From: Thermomucor indicae-seudaticae
Lineage: Eukaryota; Mucoromycota; Mucoromycetes; Mucorales; Lichtheimiaceae
Direction: 5' to 3'
Length of the DNA: 32,803 bases
NCBI GenBank assembly: GCA_000787465.1
Contig: JSYX01000350.1
Span: 1-32,803 of the forward strand
Shown here: one piece after another, positions 31,716-32,803 of the stretch
Layout: each line of letters begins with the position of its first letter
Numbering within the stretch: the stretch's first letter is position 1
The notes under the pieces: model-generated
What the model was told of the DNA's origin: nothing
Seen by the model: only the letters and a program-made list of their open reading frames with translations
The model's database searches: none
Position numbers and translations under genes: made by a program

Positions 31716-32803
31716 GTAATTTTTCGTCCTTGTCACATACTTTTGAATATGGTTTTTAATGACGATTAGTGCTATCAGCTCTAGCCACAATAAATGTCTA
31801 ATAGGCAAATTTCTTTCGTCGGAAGTTTGCATGTTTTTTCACATATTCCATATTGTCCGCATATTTTTCATGTTGTTTCCCATGGTCCTTCGTTCCGGTT
31901 TCTTAAACTCACACACTCTTCAACTGTCTCCGTCCTCTGAACCATGATTGATTTTCACATTATCTTTAACTGATATTCTTTACATGCACTTTATCAGCCC
32001 TTTTACATATAGACCATTCCTTGTATTATTCCGCTCGGTACCGTCCTCAGCATGCCTCTGTCCAGTACACGCGTAACTGAATAAATCTCTGGGATTTCCT
32101 CCACTTAAGAAAAGAGACATGGCTACCATTCAAACGAGAGTTCCACGGTTTTCTGCTGCAAAAAAAGCAAAAACTGTATGTACCGGATCCACTGAAGACA
32201 GACAGCCTATTGACTGAAACGACACTTTGTTAGACTAGACGGGAAAATCTATCCAAACGGGTGGCATATTTGGGACGCGAAATAAGATCCTTACCGAATT
32301 TGGGCGATAGGAAAAGGGGCTCCGGGATCACGTGGGCAAAAGAATTGAGCAACAAAGCCGTCAAACGTTATAGACGCGGGTTTAACAAGTATGCTGCTCT
32401 TTGCCCACTAGAAATGCTTATGGTTCATTTTTCACAGGACACGGCACGTTGTACGCCTTGCGAAACCGCTTCCATATTCTACACCCCTTATGTCTCTTCG
32501 CAGAGTCAGACTACAGTAGAGTCAAGCTCAACACAGCCTTTCTACCCGCTGATTCTGCCAAGTGCGTTTCTCGCGATGAAAATTCTTTCAACGAGCACAA
32601 GAGCTAATGACCAAAGAAGCGGTAGCTCAAATTGAAGGGACTTTGTTCTCCATAGAACTGAAAAAGCAGTAAAAAGAGGGCAAAGGCAATGGATCCTTTG
32701 AAACTCGAATAATCGATTACTTTTTATTATGAGAGAACACTTCTTATTTGTATCTAATATGATCTGAAACCAGCAATCCGTTGGTACAATGAGTGTAACT
32801 GGT

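Larger units (their letters stand above)
28372..32803. other. 4.4-kb right flank without intact genes
   Basis: No frame here has convincing family support. Several frames of 70-100 codons alternate on both strands and between frames (notably 28517-28756, 29608-29895 and 29852-30076 on the plus strand), which suggests decayed element coding sequence. The part beyond about 31.1 kb is mostly AT-rich and holds a hairpin at 31673-31715. A possible Helitron 3' end lies at 31018-31060. I found no tRNA or rRNA. Confidence 0.5.

Overview
The window looks like nuclear DNA of a filamentous early-diverging fungus, most likely Mucoromycota (Mucorales-like). The genes are split by many short introns (mostly 47-100 nt, GT-AG). 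Gene content is fungal: a White Collar-1-type photoreceptor, Rmt2 arginine methyltransferase, Kre33/NAT10 and fungal-type 5-aminolevulinate synthase. The mobile-element debris at both ends resembles what I recall from Mucoromycota genomes. The organism call is an inference. All gene models below were spliced by eye, using reading frame, splice consensus and family conservation.

Layout: 1-1.9 kb is a repeat-rich left flank with a probable transposase tail, a CCGG hairpin with direct repeats, and a zinc-ribbon/coiled-coil element ORF killed by two nonsense codons. From 1.9 to 28.4 kb lies a compact, ordinary gene-rich segment of twelve genes: a WC-1-like LOV/PAS protein (+), an MFS transporter (+), a DPP8/9-type prolyl dipeptidase (+), an unidentified 249-aa protein (+) overlapping tail-to-tail with an unidentified 166-aa coiled-coil protein (-), RMT2 (+), ribosomal protein uL15/L27a (-), an ANKRD40-like protein (+), KRE33/NAT10 (-), HEM1 (+), a GPATCH1-like spliceosomal protein (+), a WD40/DUF2415 protein (+) and prefoldin subunit 6 (+) (thirteen counting both unidentified genes). 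From 28.4 to 32.8 kb there is no intact gene, only short coding-like fragments, hairpins and a possible Helitron 3' end.

Several neighbours serve protein synthesis and folding: RMT2 (in yeast it methylates ribosomal protein L12), uL15, KRE33/NAT10 (18S rRNA and tRNA acetylation) and prefoldin 6. GPATCH1 belongs to splicing, HEM1 starts haem synthesis, and the WC-1-like protein is a blue-light sensor. Such clustering is not evidence for a joint pathway. uL15 and the ANKRD40-like gene are divergent across only 157 bp, and the 166-aa gene and RMT2 across 109 bp, so these pairs probably share promoter DNA.

I did not find a convincing new biological system. The most useful leads are the WC-1-like protein without a zinc finger, the two unidentified genes whose coding ends overlap, a GC-AG intron in the dipeptidase, an ATG-only first exon in the ribosomal gene, and the decayed elements at the ends.
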